64,000 nucleotides of DNA from Calothrix sp. NIES-2100 (GCF_002368195.1 NZ_AP018178.1:8886645-8950644), one strand, 5' to 3'; counted from the first letter of the stretch, positions 25,904 to 35,083 are shown. The notes: generated from the letters alone by a model not told the origin. Numbers and translations: made by a program.

Positions 25904-26527
25904 TTAGCGATCGCTAGAACTTAGCTGGGTAGGGCCTAAGTATTTAGTTAAATAAGGCGAAAAAACTTCGTATATTAATGTCAAAGGCTGTCCATGATGC
26001 CAAAACAAATAATGGCGACCCCAAAAAGGTCCACTCACCTCAAAACCAGACTCTAAAGCAGGCGAGGAGCCATAGTAAATCCCCTGTACATCCCGATACA
26101 ACTCCGTCCGCAGACGCGCTAAACTAGCCCAAATCGGTAATGAACGGTTTTGCAAATACTCATCTACATGGCTAGCTTCCCACCAAGAAGTAGCATATGC
26201 CAATCGCTGACCAGAAGCAGTCCGCAGCCAAACCTGTCGCCTCAGTCTCGGGCCTGGGACAACTTGAATTAAATCGGGAGCAGCATCAGAATCCATCCCA
26301 ATTAATGACATATCAATTACATCCACTTCCGTTGGCTCACCTGTGAGCAATTCTAAATGGCGCGTTGGTGAGCCATCACCCAAAAGTAGTAATTGCCAAG
26401 CAGGTGCAAGCTGTGTGTGAGGCAAACTTTGCTTAATTACATCCTCCCCACCTTGCCAAATCGGAGTCAGACGATGCCATGCTGCTGGCAATGTTAAGTT
26501 GTTTGTCGGTCTAAAAATAGCAGTCAA
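25904..26527 (-). CDS. Chorismate pyruvate-lyase family protein (DUF98)
   Basis: Predicted to release pyruvate from chorismate to give 4-hydroxybenzoate, the ring precursor of plastoquinone in cyanobacteria. The 207 residues match the cyanobacterial DUF98 family (Synechocystis sll1797 type) rather than the shorter E. coli UbiC. Visible blocks are WQLLLLGDGSPTRHLELLTG, RQVWLRTASGQRLAYATSWW and SLPIWASLARLRTELYRDV. The Arg and Glu residues that bind chorismate fall in these blocks, but I assign them only by analogy. The product is soluble, without a signal peptide. It stands alone on the minus strand, followed downstream by the convergent exporter gene. Confidence 0.85.
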   Translation of the reverse strand: MTAIFRPTNNLTLPAAWHRLTPIWQGGEDVIKQSLPHTQLAPAWQLLLLGDGSPTRHLELLTGEPTEVDVIDMSLIGMDSDAAPDLIQVVPGPRLRRQVWLRTASGQRLAYATSWWEASHVDEYLQNRSLPIWASLARLRTELYRDVQGIYYGSSPALESGFEVSGPFWGRHYLFWHHGQPLTLIYEVFSPYLTKYLGPTQLSSSDR

Positions 26528-26572
26528 TGTTCTTTACAAAAGTTCATCTATTTCTATAATAGGCTTGTCAAT

Positions 26573-26672
26573 CGTCAATAGTCCATAGTCCATAGTCAAG
26601 AGTCCACAGTCCATAGTCCACAGTCAAAACCACTGACCACTGACCAATGACCAATGACCAATGACAAATGAC
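26573..26672. repeat. STRR heptamer array
   Basis: AGTCCAT/AGTCCAC heptamers (26585-26622) change into GACCACT, then GACCAAT and GACAAAT units (26631-26670). It lies upstream of the chorismate lyase gene. Confidence 0.85.
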
Positions 26673-26752
26673 ATCCCATAGCAAAAGTCAATAGCCTCCG
26701 GTTTTTGACCCTTGACTATTGACCTTAAACTTTGAACTATTCACTGAAAAAA

Positions 26753-26833
26753 TGCGGATGGCGAGACTCGAACTCGCAAGGCAAAGCCACACGCACCTCA
26801 AGCGTGCGCGTATACCAATTCCGCCACATCCGC
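26753..26833 (-). tRNA. tRNA-Leu (anticodon GAG)
   Basis: On the minus strand, a 7-bp acceptor GCGGATG/CATCCGC with discriminator A, and a D arm with GGCGGAATTGGTATACGC. The anticodon stem CACGC/GCGTG closes loop TTGAGGT, giving anticodon GAG. A longer variable arm (class II) and T arm GCGAGTTCGAGTCTCGC follow. CCA is not encoded; a run of T follows immediately and can end transcription. It decodes CUC/CUU leucine codons. Confidence 0.95.
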
Positions 26834-27203
26834 ACAGGTTTTATCACTGAATTTAGAATATAGCATAAATTTTCTGCCAGTGGATACTAGACTGACAGAA
26901 ATATAGTCACAACACGAGAGATATTAAAGGGGTATAGCCAACGTGGGTGCAGGATACGCTTGCAAAAACCTAGTTTGGGTGAATGTAAGAGACTAACAGT
27001 AGCAATATTGTTAATCTAGTTAAACCCCGTAGGCACTCTCAGCCAAATCCTACCCTTTGGGAAACTGCCCTGAGGGTTGATACACCCTTCTTGGGAAGAG
27101 GTTGGGGAATCTCCTGTCATAATTTGAAATAAGGCGGAAAGCATTGTTGCAAGTTGAATGGGAGAGAATGTCAATCTACTGGTACAGATATCGAAGCTAA
27201 AAA
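26834..27203. other. Intergenic region, promoter and leader of accC
   Basis: 370 bp between the divergent tRNA and accC. It has local inverted repeats such as ACCCT...AGGGT (27050-27080), but no recognised RNA family and no convincing ORF. Confidence 0.4.
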
Positions 27204-28547
27204 ATGAAGTTTGACAAAATATTAATTGCCAATCGGGGAGAAATCGCCCTTCGTATTCTCCGCGCCTGTGAAGAAATGGGAATTGCAACAGTAGCCGTTC
27301 ACTCCACTGTTGACCGTAATGCTCTACACGTCCAACTTGCCGATGAAGCCGTTTGTATTGGCGAACCAGCCAGCAGTAAAAGTTATTTGAATATTCCCAA
27401 TATTATTGCTGCCGCCTTAACGCGTAATGCCAGCGCCATTCATCCTGGATATGGCTTCTTAGCAGAAAATGCCCGGTTTGCCGAAATTTGTGCCGACCAT
27501 CATATTGCTTTTATTGGCCCAACCCCCGAAGCTATACGCTTAATGGGCGATAAATCCACCGCCAAAGAAACCATGCAAAAGGCGGGAGTCCCTACAGTAC
27601 CTGGTAGTGACGGTTTGGTAGAGTCTGAGCAAGAAGGATTAGCACTAGCCAAAGATATTGGCTATCCAGTTATGATCAAAGCCACAGCCGGTGGCGGTGG
27701 TCGGGGTATGCGTCTAGTAACTTGTGAAAGCGACTTCGTCAAACTCTTTCTAGCAGCGCAAGGAGAAGCAGGTGCAGCCTTTGGTAATTCCGGCGTTTAT
27801 ATAGAAAAATTTATTGAGCGTCCACGCCATATTGAATTTCAAATTTTGGCAGATAATTATGGCAACGTGATCCATTTAGGTGAACGTGATTGCTCAATTC
27901 AGCGACGTAATCAAAAGCTTTTAGAAGAAGCTCCCAGCCCTGCCCTCGACTCAGACCTGCGAGAGAAAATGGGACAAGCTGCGGTGAAAGCTGCCCAATT
28001 TATTAACTACACTGGGGCAGGCACTATCGAATTTCTTTTGGATAAATCCGGTAAATTCTACTTTATGGAAATGAATACCCGGATTCAAGTTGAGCATCCC
28101 GTAACAGAGATGATTACAGGAGTAGACTTGGTAGCGGAACAAATCCGCATTGCCCAAGGAGAAAGACTCAAGTTGACTCAAGACCAAGTAGTTTTACGAG
28201 GTCATGCCATTGAATGCCGGATTAATGCCGAAGACCCCGATCACGATTTTCGCCCTTCGCCGGGACGTATCAGTGGTTATCTCCCACCAGGGGGCCCTGG
28301 TGTCCGCATTGATTCCCACGTCTACACCGATTACCAAATACCTCCCTATTATGATTCCCTAATTGGTAAGTTAATTGTTTGGGGAGCGGATCGTCCCACT
28401 GCAATTAACCGCATGAAACGGGCGTTACGGGAATGTGCCATCACCGGACTACCTACAACTATTGGCTTCCATCAAAAAATTATGGAAACCCCACAGTTTT
28501 TGCAGGGTAATGTTTACACTAATTTCGTGCAGGAGTTGAAAAGCTAA
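27204..28547 (+). CDS. accC: Biotin carboxylase subunit of acetyl-CoA carboxylase
   Basis: ATP-dependent carboxylation of biotin on AccB, the first half-reaction of fatty acid synthesis. The 447 residues are the standard AccC length. Seen: N-terminal KILIANRGEIALRILRACEEMGI, HPGYGFLAENA, the ATP-grasp glycine loop KATAGGGGRGMR, and ERDCSIQRRNQKLLEEAPS. The catalytic block FYFMEMNTRIQVEHPVTE and the C-terminal GHAIECRINAEDP are also present. No accB is adjacent, which is usual for cyanobacteria, where acc genes are scattered. The product is soluble and complete with no unusual features. Confidence 0.97.
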   Translation: MKFDKILIANRGEIALRILRACEEMGIATVAVHSTVDRNALHVQLADEAVCIGEPASSKSYLNIPNIIAAALTRNASAIHPGYGFLAENARFAEICADHHIAFIGPTPEAIRLMGDKSTAKETMQKAGVPTVPGSDGLVESEQEGLALAKDIGYPVMIKATAGGGGRGMRLVTCESDFVKLFLAAQGEAGAAFGNSGVYIEKFIERPRHIEFQILADNYGNVIHLGERDCSIQRRNQKLLEEAPSPALDSDLREKMGQAAVKAAQFINYTGAGTIEFLLDKSGKFYFMEMNTRIQVEHPVTEMITGVDLVAEQIRIAQGERLKLTQDQVVLRGHAIECRINAEDPDHDFRPSPGRISGYLPPGGPGVRIDSHVYTDYQIPPYYDSLIGKLIVWGADRPTAINRMKRALRECAITGLPTTIGFHQKIMETPQFLQGNVYTNFVQELKS

Positions 28548-28558
28548 GGGGCTAGGGG

Positions 28559-28726
28559 CTAGGGCGTGTTTTCAAACTCATTTCTTGAATAAGGGGAGGA
28601 GGGGGAGAGGGGGAGACGCGGTGACGCGGAGAGCTTTTTGAACAAATTTTCACCGCGTCGCCGCGTCCCATTGTCCCGTTGTCAGCCTTATGTAGTTGCA
28701 TTCGATACTTTGAAGACACGCCCTAG
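28559..28726. mobile_element. MITE-like element with 18-bp inverted ends
   Basis: CTAGGGCGTGTTTTCAAA (28559-28576) pairs with TTTGAAGACACGCCCTAG (28709-28726), with one mismatch in 18 bp. The inside has GGGGGAGA runs and an inner inverted pair ACGCGGTGACGCGG / CCGCGTCGCCGCGT. Both flanks carry GGGCTAGGGG, which could be a duplicated target or older repeat. No coding capacity. Confidence 0.6.
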
Positions 28727-28756
28727 GGGCTAGGGGGACAAGGGAGATAAATAAGA

Positions 28757-28792
28757 AATGCCCAATGCCCAATGCCCAATGCCCAATGCCCC
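28757..28792. repeat. STRR array (AATGCCC)
   Basis: Five tandem AATGCCC heptamers just beyond the 3' end of the YggT gene. Confidence 0.85.
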
Positions 28793-28797
28793 TTTCC

Positions 28798-29091
28798 CTA
28801 ACTCACCCGTGACAACATGGTCAGTAATCCTTGCTGACCAAGGAGAATTTCTCGTAACAAACTGAAAATCCCGACCCAAATAATCGGGGTAATATCTACT
28901 CCACCGATGGGTGGGACTAGCTTTCGCAACAGCGCTAAAAAGGGTTCGGTCGGCCAAGCTATGAGATTAATGGGGAACCGATTTAGATCCACTTGCGGAT
29001 ACCAAGTGAGAATGATGCGAAAAATAAACAAAAATATCATCAATCCCAATACAGGATTGAGAATCCAAGTAGTCAGGTTAACACCAGTCAT
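28798..29091 (-). CDS. YggT (Ycf19-like) family membrane protein
   Basis: 97 residues with a YggT domain: two hydrophobic helices (about 12-30 and 67-88) flanking the family motif RIILTWYPQVDLNRFPINLIAWPTEPFL and RKLVPPIGGVDITPIIWV. The plastid homologue is Ycf19. Related proteins in cyanobacteria and chloroplasts have been linked to nucleoid or thylakoid organisation, but the biochemical role is not settled. The gene stands alone on the minus strand, convergent with accC, with a MITE and heptamers between. Confidence 0.88.
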   Translation of the reverse strand: MTGVNLTTWILNPVLGLMIFLFIFRIILTWYPQVDLNRFPINLIAWPTEPFLALLRKLVPPIGGVDITPIIWVGIFSLLREILLGQQGLLTMLSRVS

Positions 29092-29672
29092 TGGTTTGAA
29101 GTACCATCTGTAAACGCAGAAAAAACCTAGGCAGAGCCAAAAATTTTAAGCTTTGTAAAGCACTCTCTATAATTTTAACCAAATGCTGTCATTTCCTCTC
29201 ATGGATGGAAAAGCAAATACGCTCGCTTCAGTTCACATAAAGATTAGTGAAGGCAGTGGTCATTTTTTGGTTGATGATTTGAGGCTTCTCAAGGAAGTGA
29301 TACACCATTAGAATTAATATGAAGTATGTAACAAAAGGTTGAGAACTGTCACTAACCCCGGTCTAAAGACATGGGGCTTGGAAGCGGAAGCCTCACCAAC
29401 TTCTTAATCTGAGACTAAAACAGTGTCTAGCCTGTCCGAAGTGAGGAAAACTGACTGTCTGGACGTGGTAGCCCAAAAGACGTTAAGAATGCTCCCTAGT
29501 TTTTAACCTCTCTGGCAGTCAGTGGCGAAGGGATATATACATGGGTTTTGCAAAGTTCCTGGCTTATCGCATAAAAACTCTGCTTTTAACGACGGCAATT
29601 AAAATTGCCCTTGTCTGTTTTTCTCTTTTGGATTTCTAATCCTTAGTTTCCAACTTCCCGGAGGATTTTTAG
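29092..29672. other. Upstream region of psbX with possible structured RNA
   Basis: 581 bp. A frame of 36 codons at 29201-29311 has no ribosome site, so I do not call it. At 29340-29530 several nested hairpins occur: CCCC-g-GTCT-aa-AGAC-at-GGGG (29357-29377), GGCTT...AAGCC (29376-29393), and ACTGACTG (29450-29457) with CAGTCAGT (29515-29522). This looks like a structured RNA or the end of a decayed element; I cannot name it. Confidence 0.35.
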
Positions 29673-29792
29673 ATGACACCTGCTTTAGCAAATTTTCTTT
29701 GGAGTCTATTTTGGGGTTCTTTGATTGTCGTGATTCCTGCGACAGTTGGGTTGATTTTCATTAGCCAAAAAGATAAAATCCAGCGTTCATAA
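29673..29792 (+). CDS. psbX: Photosystem II protein X
   Basis: A 39-residue single-span thylakoid protein starting MTPALANFLWSLFWGSLIVV, then IPATVGLIFISQKDKIQRS. The length, one central helix and basic C-terminal tail match PsbX, a peripheral PSII subunit near cytochrome b559 that helps quinone exchange. GGAGG at 29660-29664 is correctly spaced before the ATG. The gene precedes ycf66 on the same strand, an arrangement I recall from other Nostocales. Confidence 0.93.
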   Translation: MTPALANFLWSLFWGSLIVVIPATVGLIFISQKDKIQRS

Positions 29793-29935
29793 TCTTTGCG
29801 GGAGTCAGTCTGACTCTGATAACCGCTTGTCTGTTGGCTATACTACCTAATTGCAGCCAGAGCAGCAATTCCTCTTTTGAGAGGACAGGGTATACTTAGC
29901 TGACAGACAAAAAATTTTTTAGCTTGCGGTGGACA

Positions 29936-29968
29936 GCTTCAAAGCTTCTTTACCTGATGCTTTGAAGC
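29936..29968 (+). terminator. Hairpin downstream of psbX
   Basis: Perfect 10-bp stem GCTTCAAAGC/GCTTTGAAGC with a 13-nt loop. There is no T tract, so it could be a pause, processing or weak termination site between psbX and ycf66. Confidence 0.4.
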
Positions 29969-30046
29969 TTCAATATATTGAGCCTAATTAGAGTAGTGAT
30001 TTTAATTGTGACTCGCTAACATAGATTTGATATTGGGAAAAGATCA

Positions 30047-30958
30047 ATGATAAATTTTGGGCTGAACTCAGCCAGTATTCTGGCTCAGGTAAATTTTGGG
30101 ACAAACTCAGCCAGTATTTTAGGAATTTTCCTGGCTGTGGCTGGGGCAGCACTGTATTTTTTGCGGACTGTGCGTCCCGAACTGTCACGAGATCAAGATA
30201 TCTTTTTTGCAGCGGTAGGCTTACTTTGTGGCTTTATTTTAATTTTCCAAGGTTGGCGACTAGACCCTATTTTGCAATTTGGTCAGCTACTTTTAGTCGG
30301 CACAACTGTATTTTTTGCGGTTGAAAGTATTCGCTTGCGTAGTATTGCGACTCAGCAAGCCAAGCGTAACACTCCAATTGTGGATGAAGACCGTCCAGTA
30401 AGTAACAAATATTCTTATAATAAGCGGCGATCGCCATACCAGGCTGAAGTGGATGACGATTACGAACCTTTGCCTTATGAAGAAGAGGAAGAACGCCCGG
30501 TGCGTCCAAGGATTCGGGCTAGCAGGGACGATCGCTCATCTCGTGATGATTATTATGAGGATCAACCACCCCGGCGTTCAGAACGTCGTAATAGTAATGA
30601 CAGGCAAGAATCCGGGGACAAAAGTCGCAACCGCACTTCTGGGCGTTCTGGAAATCGTTCCTCTGAGAAGTTCCCAGAAGAAGATTGGGGTTCTGCTGCG
30701 AAAGAAGTTGATGATTGGGACAGTTCGGGAGGACAAGTCAGAAAATCTTCTCGCCGTGGTAATAATGCACCTTCACGACCAGAAACTCGTGATGAAGATG
30801 TCACCCCCAGACCGAGAAGACGCCGTCCACCCACTGACTCGACTCCTCGCAGAGAACGTGAGGATGATGAGGCGATACCAACTGATTACGTAGAATACAA
30901 ACCGATTGAAAGACTAGATGATAATTCTGATGATTCCAGCAATTTTGATGATAGATGA
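30047..30958 (+). CDS. ycf66: Ycf66 family protein
   Basis: 303 residues. The N-terminus has the Ycf66 pattern of membrane helices (about 24-42, 54-70 and 76-95) with FLRTVRPELSRDQDIFFAAVGLLCG and FQGWRLDPILQFGQLLL. The rest (from about 105) is a hydrophilic, disordered tail rich in Arg, Asp and Ser. The family is found in cyanobacteria and some plastids; its role is unknown. The N-terminal stretch contains a small duplication: NFGLNSASIL and NFGTNSASIL, 14 residues apart. The ATG at 30047 lacks a strong ribosome site, and Met1 may be followed by an alternative start further in. It lies 254 bp after psbX. Confidence 0.88.
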   Translation: MINFGLNSASILAQVNFGTNSASILGIFLAVAGAALYFLRTVRPELSRDQDIFFAAVGLLCGFILIFQGWRLDPILQFGQLLLVGTTVFFAVESIRLRSIATQQAKRNTPIVDEDRPVSNKYSYNKRRSPYQAEVDDDYEPLPYEEEEERPVRPRIRASRDDRSSRDDYYEDQPPRRSERRNSNDRQESGDKSRNRTSGRSGNRSSEKFPEEDWGSAAKEVDDWDSSGGQVRKSSRRGNNAPSRPETRDEDVTPRPRRRRPPTDSTPRREREDDEAIPTDYVEYKPIERLDDNSDDSSNFDDR

Positions 30959-30995
30959 CGTTTAAAACAGTCAAGGGCAATGGAAAACGGTTGAG

Positions 30996-31565
30996 GTGAA
31001 AAAATTTACATCAGTATTTTGGCTCCAAAGACCAATTCATTGGAGCCTAGTTTTTAGCTTGACGAGTGTGCTTGTATCTTGTAGTTCCAGCGATATTCCT
31101 ATTGGGCCTACGTCCCTCAATAGTCGTTATACAGAAGAGCAACCGACTTTGAGTGGAAATGGGCGCTTTTTAGCGTTTGTTTCTAATCGTAATGGTAGTC
31201 ACCAAATTTTGGTGTACGATTTAGAGCGGCAAAGTTTTATGGGCACCCCTGGCTTAAACCGACCCCAGACAATTGCCGAAAGTCCCAGCTTGAGCTACAC
31301 AGGACGTTACATTGTTTATCTAACTAGCGACCAAGGTAGACCAGTGGTAGCACTTTACGATCGCGCTATCCAACAGTCACAAATTATCACCCCAATTTAT
31401 CGGGGCTGGGTGCGAAAACCAGCTATCAGCCCAGACGGACGTTATGTTGTTTTTGAAACCGCTAGTCGCGGTCAGTGGGACATTGAAGTCTTAGACCGGG
31501 GGCCAAATATTGAGTTGGATCTTCCCAATGGTGCAACCGTCGCTCCACCACCCACAGCACCATAA
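30996..31565 (+). CDS. TolB-like beta-propeller lipoprotein 1
   Basis: 189 residues starting at GTG with GGTTGAGG just upstream. A signal segment leads to a lipobox-like LVSCSSS (Cys about 29), so the product is probably a lipoprotein. The body holds three WD40-like PD40 repeats: QPTLSGNGRFLAFVSNRNGSHQILVYDL, SPSLSYTGRYIVYLTSDQ..., and KPAISPDGRYVVFETASRGQWDIEVLD. Three blades are too few for a closed propeller, so it may pair with its neighbour, a paralog 87 bp downstream. No partner from the Tol-Pal system lies nearby. The ligand is unknown. Confidence 0.8.
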   Translation: MKKFTSVFWLQRPIHWSLVFSLTSVLVSCSSSDIPIGPTSLNSRYTEEQPTLSGNGRFLAFVSNRNGSHQILVYDLERQSFMGTPGLNRPQTIAESPSLSYTGRYIVYLTSDQGRPVVALYDRAIQQSQIITPIYRGWVRKPAISPDGRYVVFETASRGQWDIEVLDRGPNIELDLPNGATVAPPPTAP

Positions 31566-31652
31566 ATAAAAATAAGAAGTAAAAATCAGAAGAAATTGTG
31601 AGTTATTAGTTACTAGAATATTTACGATTTACTAATGACTAATGACTAACAT

Positions 31653-32177
31653 ATGAAAAAATCTATATTTATATCTGTAATTGCCTGCTCAAGTTTATTG
31701 ACTGGCTGTTTTGGCTATCCCCGCCTGTTGAGTTATCCTTTCGATCCCGGAGGTCGCAGCCTCAACAGTTTAGCGTCGGAATTAAATCCCCAAATTGCTG
31801 GTAGATATATTGTTTTTACTAGTGATAGACGGGGCAGCCAAGATGTTTACTTATTTGATCGCATAACTGCCAATTTGGTTGATTTGCCAGGTTTAAATTC
31901 CTTAGATACGATCGCTTCTCATCCCAGTGTTTCTGAAGATGGTCGTTATGTAGTTTTCGCCGCCAGCCGTCAAGGGCGATCGGCTATTTTCCTCTACGAC
32001 AAGGAAACACGCCAATCGCGGAATTTAACTGCTAATCTGCAAGCAGAAGTCCGCAATCCCACGATTAGCGCTGATGGTACTAGGATTGCTTTTGAATCTA
32101 CTAATAATGGGCAGTGGGATATTTTAGTTTATGACCGTTTTGGACGACCATTAAATATACCTCAAGATCCTAGGTAA
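31653..32177 (+). CDS. TolB-like beta-propeller lipoprotein 2
   Basis: 174 residues with a clear lipoprotein signal (MKKSIFISVIACSSLLTGC; Cys about 19). Three PD40-type repeats follow: NPQIAGRYIVFTSDRRGSQDVYLFD, HPSVSEDGRYVVFAASRQGRSAIFLYD and NPTISADGTRIAFESTNNGQWDILVYD. It is clearly related to the preceding gene (same order and the shared ending RGQWDI/NGQWDI), so the pair arose by duplication. The ATG follows a short heptamer run (TGACTAA) and has no strong ribosome site. A periplasmic location on the outer membrane is likely. Confidence 0.82.
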   Translation: MKKSIFISVIACSSLLTGCFGYPRLLSYPFDPGGRSLNSLASELNPQIAGRYIVFTSDRRGSQDVYLFDRITANLVDLPGLNSLDTIASHPSVSEDGRYVVFAASRQGRSAIFLYDKETRQSRNLTANLQAEVRNPTISADGTRIAFESTNNGQWDILVYDRFGRPLNIPQDPR

Positions 32178-32185
32178 AGAAGTCA

Positions 32186-32244
32186 AGGGGCATTGGGCAT
32201 TGGGCATTGGGCATTGGGCATTGGGAATTGGGCATTGGGAAGAG
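32186..32244. repeat. STRR array (CATTGGG)
   Basis: About seven CATTGGG heptamers between the convergent lipoprotein and sdhB genes. Confidence 0.85.
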
Positions 32245-32285
32245 ATGGGGAAGAAAACTCCCCACACTCCCTCATCTCCCTCATC

Positions 32286-33293
32286 TTAAGAGTCCTTAGC
32301 CCCTAAAGCCTGCACAGCTTCAATGAGCGATCGCACTTGTTGCGTACCTTCGGAAGATTCAAAGGAAAGTGGGAATTTACCTTTAGAGATCATTCTCAAA
32401 CCTAGGGGAGCCAAACTGAGTAATCCTCGCAAATCGCGGAAATAATTTCCCACGACGTGTAAACCAAATTTACGTTCATCAACCCAACCTCCTTCTTTCA
32501 CCAAATCGACCAATACTTTTCGGTGACGAATTGAGCGACCATCGCTGGCTTGTTTTAGCTTGAGAATTTCTTGTTTAATTTTGGTGATTTGCTCTAGTGG
32601 TGCTACCTCCATCGGACAAACAGAATCACAGTATAAACAACGGGTACAACCCCAAACTCCTTTAGTTCCTTCGTTATAGTTTTCTATACGTTTTTCAGTT
32701 TCTTGGTCGCGGGAGTCTGCTACCATCCGGTAAGCTTTGGCGAGAGCATGGGGCCCGACAAAATCTGGATTCACTTCCCGGGCATTGCATTCTGAGTAGC
32801 AAGCACCACACATAATACAATTACCAGTTTGATCGAGAAGCGATCGCTCTTGGGGGGTTTGCAAAAATTCTCTTTCGGGAATTTGTCGCGAAGCTGTACT
32901 CACATAAGGAGTCACCGCCTCTAAATTATTCCAGAAACTGCTCATATCCACGACCAAATCCTTAATGACGGGCATATTCCCCAGAGGTGCGATCGTGATT
33001 TCGGGAATAGTATTTTCCTCACCGGATGGCGATCGGGTCTTTTGTAATCTGGCAATTTCACTGCCAACATTTTCCTTACAAGCTAAAGCCGATCGCCCAT
33101 TAATTCTCATAGCGCAGCTGCCACAAATTGTATTGCGACAATTTTTGCGATACGCTAAACTGCCATCTTGCTCCCATTTAATGCGATTGAGACAATCCAA
33201 GATTGTATTGCCTGGTTCTACCTCCAAAAGGTAAGTTTGAAAAACAGGAGAAGAATTTTGTTGCTGTCGAATAACCTGAAAACGAACTTCCAT
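32286..33293 (-). CDS. sdhB: Succinate dehydrogenase / fumarate reductase iron-sulfur subunit
   Basis: 335 residues from the ATG at 33293 (MEVRFQVIRQQQNSS); the longer frame to 33473 adds unrelated residues and is rejected. Three Fe-S sites are visible: the plant-type [2Fe-2S] ligands Cys52, 57, 60 and 72 (CRNTICGSC...AC), the group C159-162-165-169 (CIMCGACYSEC) and C216-219-222-226 (CTRCLYCDSVCP). The second group has the full CxxCxxCxxxC, as in typical SdhB. It transfers electrons from the flavoprotein SdhA to quinone in the thylakoid or plasma membrane. sdhA is not adjacent, which is usual in cyanobacteria. The protein is longer at the C-terminus than E. coli SdhB. Confidence 0.9.
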   Translation of the reverse strand: MEVRFQVIRQQQNSSPVFQTYLLEVEPGNTILDCLNRIKWEQDGSLAYRKNCRNTICGSCAMRINGRSALACKENVGSEIARLQKTRSPSGEENTIPEITIAPLGNMPVIKDLVVDMSSFWNNLEAVTPYVSTASRQIPEREFLQTPQERSLLDQTGNCIMCGACYSECNAREVNPDFVGPHALAKAYRMVADSRDQETEKRIENYNEGTKGVWGCTRCLYCDSVCPMEVAPLEQITKIKQEILKLKQASDGRSIRHRKVLVDLVKEGGWVDERKFGLHVVGNYFRDLRGLLSLAPLGLRMISKGKFPLSFESSEGTQQVRSLIEAVQALGAKDS

Positions 33294-35083
33294 TATTACC
33301 AACCCAAATTTTGAAATTTTTCTACCCATCTTTTGAAATCTCAACTCCAGACAGGTTACTCCTAAAAATGAGCTATACTCTTTTTGCCCTTTATTCCAGC
33401 TAGCTGTTAATAGGCTGATGATTAAAGACCTATTGATTCTAGTACAGCACTCTAGAAATAGAGTAATACCCAAAAATCCCTCAAAAGACTAAAATATAAG
33501 ATTTTTGTCGTCTCCCTCTAGCTGGCTTATCCCAAAGTATGATGAATTTTGTAGACAACCCTGGGGTAGCTTCCCTGAGGATATTTTAATTTCCGCACAA
33601 AGGTACTAGGACGACGGGCATGTCAATCAGCCTAGCATTTAAAACCTGACAAAAGCTGAACGTCAAAGTCGTTTGACTTTTGACTTACTTATCAGATGTA
33701 CTAGTTTCAGGATAACCATTAAAAGTTGAGTTTTCGGGGTAAGGCGGGCAATATTTTGTCAATGGTCATTAGTCAATGGTCATTAGTCATTTGACATTTA
33801 TCTTCCTTGTCTTCCTGATCTTCCTTCCGTGTCAGCGCGTCCCTAGTCAATCGTCAAGAAATTCTCAACTCTTGACTATTGTACGGGCAGGTTTAACCGA
33901 CATCTGTTTTTTCGAGAGTCAATATCTCACAAAACCCGCCCCTCCTGACTATGGACTTATGACAACCCTAACCCTGATTTATTGAGTCAGTTGCTTAAGT
34001 CTTAAAATTAAATCTACCTGAGGGTTGCACTACATCTTGATGTCAACAACAGTCAAGACCTCCTGCCAAGGATACCTCAAAAGGTTATGAATTGCGAACT
34101 TTTGTTTATGGAGAAGTGTGAAAGCGATAATCAACATCTAGTATTGGCAATAATGCAATAGACAGATGTAGAAAAACTGATTCTTCCCCAAGACAGACCT
34201 CAAGAATACTCTGTCCGCTTTTTGTCTGTTGGCTAACAGCACCAGAAAAATCCTCATTAATTTTTGTCTCCTCACAATCAAGCAAATCTTCGATGAACTC
34301 ACCTGTCAAAACTAGTAGTCTAAAGAAAGCGGAATTTTGAGAAAAGCACTGCTACAATCCTCATCACCCCCATCAAGCACCAGAAAAATCCTCACCGTTT
34401 TTTACTTCCTGGAGCTAGGAGATTTAAATAAAAATTTACCAGCAAATTTAATTCTAAATAAAACAACAATTTTGCTATTATTAGTCCATGCTAGTATTTA
34501 ATATAAAATTACGCAGTAACCAAACCAGTATCAATAGCCGTACAAGCGCGGCTACTACTGCTTTGTTGATTTCGTAATGTAGAGACAAGAAATTTTACGT
34601 CTCTACTAGCAGGGCAAAAGGGTGTATGCCTGTATGACCATAATCAAATCTCATGCTGTCTGAAGCCCAAGAGTAATATTAGGGTAAACCCTATAACTCA
34701 AAGGCAACATAGACAAGCACTGACAGTGGAAGATCTGCAATTTATTGGTCTCTTGGACTTATTTGCAGTAGAACCCACATAATTTGTAAAGGTGGCTTAA
34801 AGTTACACCGCTACATTAGCGCCAAAAGAAAAAATAATTTCATTTTCGTTGGCGAATCATGGTTAAAAGTGACGTAAAATCACCAAAATTGACCCATGCG
34901 ATCGCATGAACTCTAATCTTTTGTGGGTAACCATAATAGAGGCGCTTGGGCTTACCCATAGCAGCAGGAATTTACCCACAGATTAGTGACCAGAGTAGCT
35001 CTGTGCAGATGCTAAAAGGCTAAATGCTGGTACAAGATGAGATCGTTTATTAGTTTGGAGAAAGTAAGGAAATTTTGAGCATA
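33294..35083. other. Long gene-poor region
   Basis: About 1.8 kb with no gene I can support. It holds a short heptamer run (TCAATGGTCATTAG, 33762-33800) and a palindromic repeat pair related to GGGGCGGGTTT (33882-33946). There is a 19-nt sequence present twice (34238-34256 and 34376-34394) and an inverted pair GTAGAGAC/GTCTCTAC (34579-34603). Small frames at 33776-33985 and 34106-34309 lack ribosome sites. The last 300 bp should carry the promoter and leader of the cyAbrB gene. Confidence 0.5.

Noticed and set aside
33294..33473. Longer N-terminus for SdhB.
   Set aside because: The extra 60 residues are hydrophobic and Cys-containing, unlike any SdhB; the ATG at 33293 begins the conserved protein.
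34106..34309. 67-codon minus-strand frame with DFSGA motif.
   Set aside because: Starts at TTG without ribosome site; the region shows a repeated 19-mer instead, reported as a finding.
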